Shown in pieces: positions 62,000 to 64,000 of a stretch of DNA of 64,000 nucleotides; within the stretch, counting starts at the first letter, position 1, and each line of letters opens with the position of its first letter. The notes below the pieces were generated by a model that did no database searches, was not told the origin of the DNA, and saw only the letters and a program-made list of their open reading frames with translations. The stretch lies in assembly GCA_902651635.1 (NCBI GenBank), contig CACRSC010000053.1:239485-303484 (forward strand), given 5' to 3'. Source of the DNA: Mastigamoeba balamuthi. Lineage: Eukaryota; Evosea; Mastigamoebida; Mastigamoebidae. The position numbers and the translations under genes are program-made.

Positions 62000-63627
62000 A
62001 TGCAGAACTTTGAGTACGCCAACAGCACGCGGCTGGTGTTCGGCAAGGGCTCGATCGCGAAGCTGGCGACGCTGGTGCCCAGGGACGCCCGCGTGCTGCT
62101 CGCCTACGGCCAGGGCTCTGTCAAGCGCAACGGCGTCTACGACCAGGTCGTCGCTGCCGTCAAGCCCACCGCTGAGTTCTCGGGCATCGAGCCCAACCCC
62201 GAATACGAGGCACGCTTCCCTCCTCGGTTTGTCGGCTCTTGCCTGCCCTTCGTTTTTTCGGAGACGCGTTTCTGCAGAATTCTGCAACAGGCGTCACGTT
62301 TTAACAACACAAGGGGTCTCGGGACGGGTGCAGACGCTGATGAAGGCCGTGGCGCTGTGCAAGGAGCACAAGATTGACTTCATCCTCGCCGTCGGTGGGG
62401 GCTCCGTCGTCGACGGTGCGTGCAACCGAGAGCGCCATCTGCACGAGCATTTTTGGCGGGCTTCTTCGGTGATTGATGCCCCGCTGCGGTGTGGGAATCA
62501 TAAAGCGGCAATATTGTGGGTCGGTGGGGCCGAGCGGGCGGCATCGCTCGTTTGTTGCTTGTTGTTCCACATGTGGTGCCTCTCAGCTGGTCGCCCAAGG
62601 TCAAGCAGCGCCGAGATTGCGGTGTCACAGATCTGTCAATTGAATCGCTTCCGTGTGAACCGGCCCAGGAATGAAGTTTGTGGCTGCTGCGCTCAACTGG
62701 ACCAAGACGGCGGACCCCTGGGACATCGTGGCCGAGTTCGGCGTCAAGGGTAACGCTGAGTACGAGCCCCACGCGGTCGTGCCCATCGGCGCCGTCCTGA
62801 CGCTGCCCGCCACCGGCACCGAGTCCAACGGCAGCAGTGTCGTCAGCCGCCGCGCTCTCGGCCTGAAGCTGTACTTCGAGCACCGCTCCGTGTACCCCCT
62901 GTTCAGCGTCCTCGACCCCGACATGATCAACTCCCTCCCTGCCCGCCAGGGTACGCCTCGAGAGAGCGGAGAAACTCGCATCAGAGGGCAGCCAATTGAC
63001 ACCGATTTCTCGTGCGGAACAGTGGCAAACGGCGTGGTGGACGCGTACGTGCACGTCGTGGAGCAGAACAGCGGCAACAACCACCAGAACGGCGTCGGCG
63101 ACGAGTTCTGCGAGGGTCTGCTGCGCGTCCTCAGCACCACCGGCCGCGACGTGGCGCTGGCCGCCATCGCGGGCAAGCAGGCGCCCTACGGCCAGCGCGC
63201 TGACTTCTGGTGGGCCACCACCAACGCGCTGAGCGGCATCGTCGGCGTCGGCGTCACTCAGTGCTGGGCGAGCCACTACATAGGCCACGAGCTGACAGCG
63301 ATGTACGGTCTGGACCACGCACAGACGCTGGCGATCGTGATGCCGTCGCTGCTGAGGTTCGAGAAGGAGCAGCGGAGGGAGAAGCTGGCCAGGATGGCAG
63401 AGCGCGTGTTCGGCGTGCGCAACGCTGCGGACATGGCGGAGGAGGCCATTGTGCACACGGAACGCCTCTTCAACTCGGTGGGGGTGCACACGAGGCTGAG
63501 CCAGTACGGCATGGACGGCAGGCACATCGAGACGATTGCGAGCAGGTTCAGCGAGACCGTTGGCGTGGGTGCCGAGGGCAACATCACGCGCAAGGACGTC
63601 CTCGCCATCCTCCAGGCCAGCCTGTGA
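62000..63627 (+). CDS. Iron-containing alcohol dehydrogenase, copy 4
   Basis: Exons 62000-62209, 62334-62415, 62669-62950 and 63023-63627; 392 residues. Exon 1 is almost identical to copy 1 and, with the leader, to copy 2. Cofactor and metal motifs are intact (GGGSVVDG, VVDAYVHVVEQ, GHELTAMYGLDHAQ). Intron 1 starts GCACGC, and intron 2 is the longest of the four copies (253 nt). Intron 3 is nearly the same as in copy 2. The 3' exon shares features with both copy 2 (SVGVHTRLSQYGMDG) and copy 3 (ASRFSETVG), a mosaic pattern that suggests gene conversion. Confidence 0.93.
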
Positions 63628-64000
63628 AGCGTCAGCAGACTCGTGCCCTCGGAGGCGTCCTTGAAACGGCGGCACCAGATTGCTCTTCCTAGTGATTACC
63701 TTTTCCTAGGTTACTTGTCTCAGAAACAGCGGGCTACCGCGATGGTTCCGCGAACAGAAAATCCACTGATCACAACTTCGCCGGGTTTGGGTAGAGAGAT
63801 CAGACTGCGAGTTGTACATGCAGGCCCGCTCTGCACACAGGCGTTATGACTCGCCCTCTTGTCTGGAAGCACTGTCCATGAGCTCGAACGGCTGCCAGGA
63901 CCCAATTGAAAGAAAACGCCACGTCAGGAATCCTGCGACGATATTTCCGCGACAGCAAAGAAAACCAAGCCGCACGTCACTCGAATCCGCTCACAAGTAA
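63628..64000. other. Region after Fe-ADH copy 4
   Basis: 373 nt to the window end. No exon, RNA or repeat is recognised. Confidence 0.4.

Overview
This window is nuclear DNA from a protist. It is GC-rich, densely packed, and has genes on both strands. Almost every gene is interrupted by short introns of roughly 40-160 nt. The gene set (a paxillin/PINCH-like LIM protein, RasGEF, SNAPC1-like factor, V-ATPase assembly factors, a chagasin-type inhibitor and an array of NADPH-butanol-dehydrogenase-type iron alcohol dehydrogenases) fits an amoebozoan or a related anaerobic amoeboflagellate such as Mastigamoeba, but that placement is inference. Introns start mostly with GTRCGY rather than GTRAGT, and several appear to use GC donors. 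Exon chains were chosen so that reading frames and splice phases close. No transcript data were available.

Layout: 1-6415 holds three tandem minus-strand sugar porters (the first is cut by the window edge) sharing an upstream motif. 7151-11054 is an SF1 helicase of the UPF1/ZNFX1 type. 11408-14895 has a small hypothetical protein and a 10-exon LIM protein on the minus strand. 15072-19698 has a four-TM protein, tRNA-Asn, a SNAPC1-like protein, biotin synthase and a two-TM protein. 20332-22423 is a convergent pair of V-ATPase assembly genes (VMA12-like and VMA22-like) with a degenerate tRNA between them. 22531-24123 is an intronless MFS carrier.

24540-29629 is an accessory segment with different codon use: a Crinkler-like P-loop protein, then a 2.1-kb DNA transposon with terminal inverted repeats, a 4-bp target duplication and a DDE transposase carrying SAP-like motifs. 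30183-43171 returns to housekeeping-style genes: UBA-vWA-RING protein, large NAD-glutamate dehydrogenase, a hypothetical gene, queuosine salvage hydrolase with an apparent frameshift, a coiled-coil protein and a secreted LRR-IPT-GILT-like fusion. 43538-53912 holds tRNA-Arg, a chagasin-like inhibitor, an inverted pair of paralogous unknown genes (one copy frameshifted), a RasGEF and a WD40-acidic-coiled-coil protein.

54289-63627 is a direct array of four iron-containing alcohol dehydrogenase genes. It is interrupted by a CpG-poor AT-rich island and by a secreted cysteine-rich gene on the opposite strand.

Functional links that can be read from the map are the V-ATPase assembly pair, the amplified transporters and the amplified alcohol dehydrogenases (sugar uptake and NADPH-linked aldehyde reduction, suggestive of fermentation). 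The remaining neighbours look independent.
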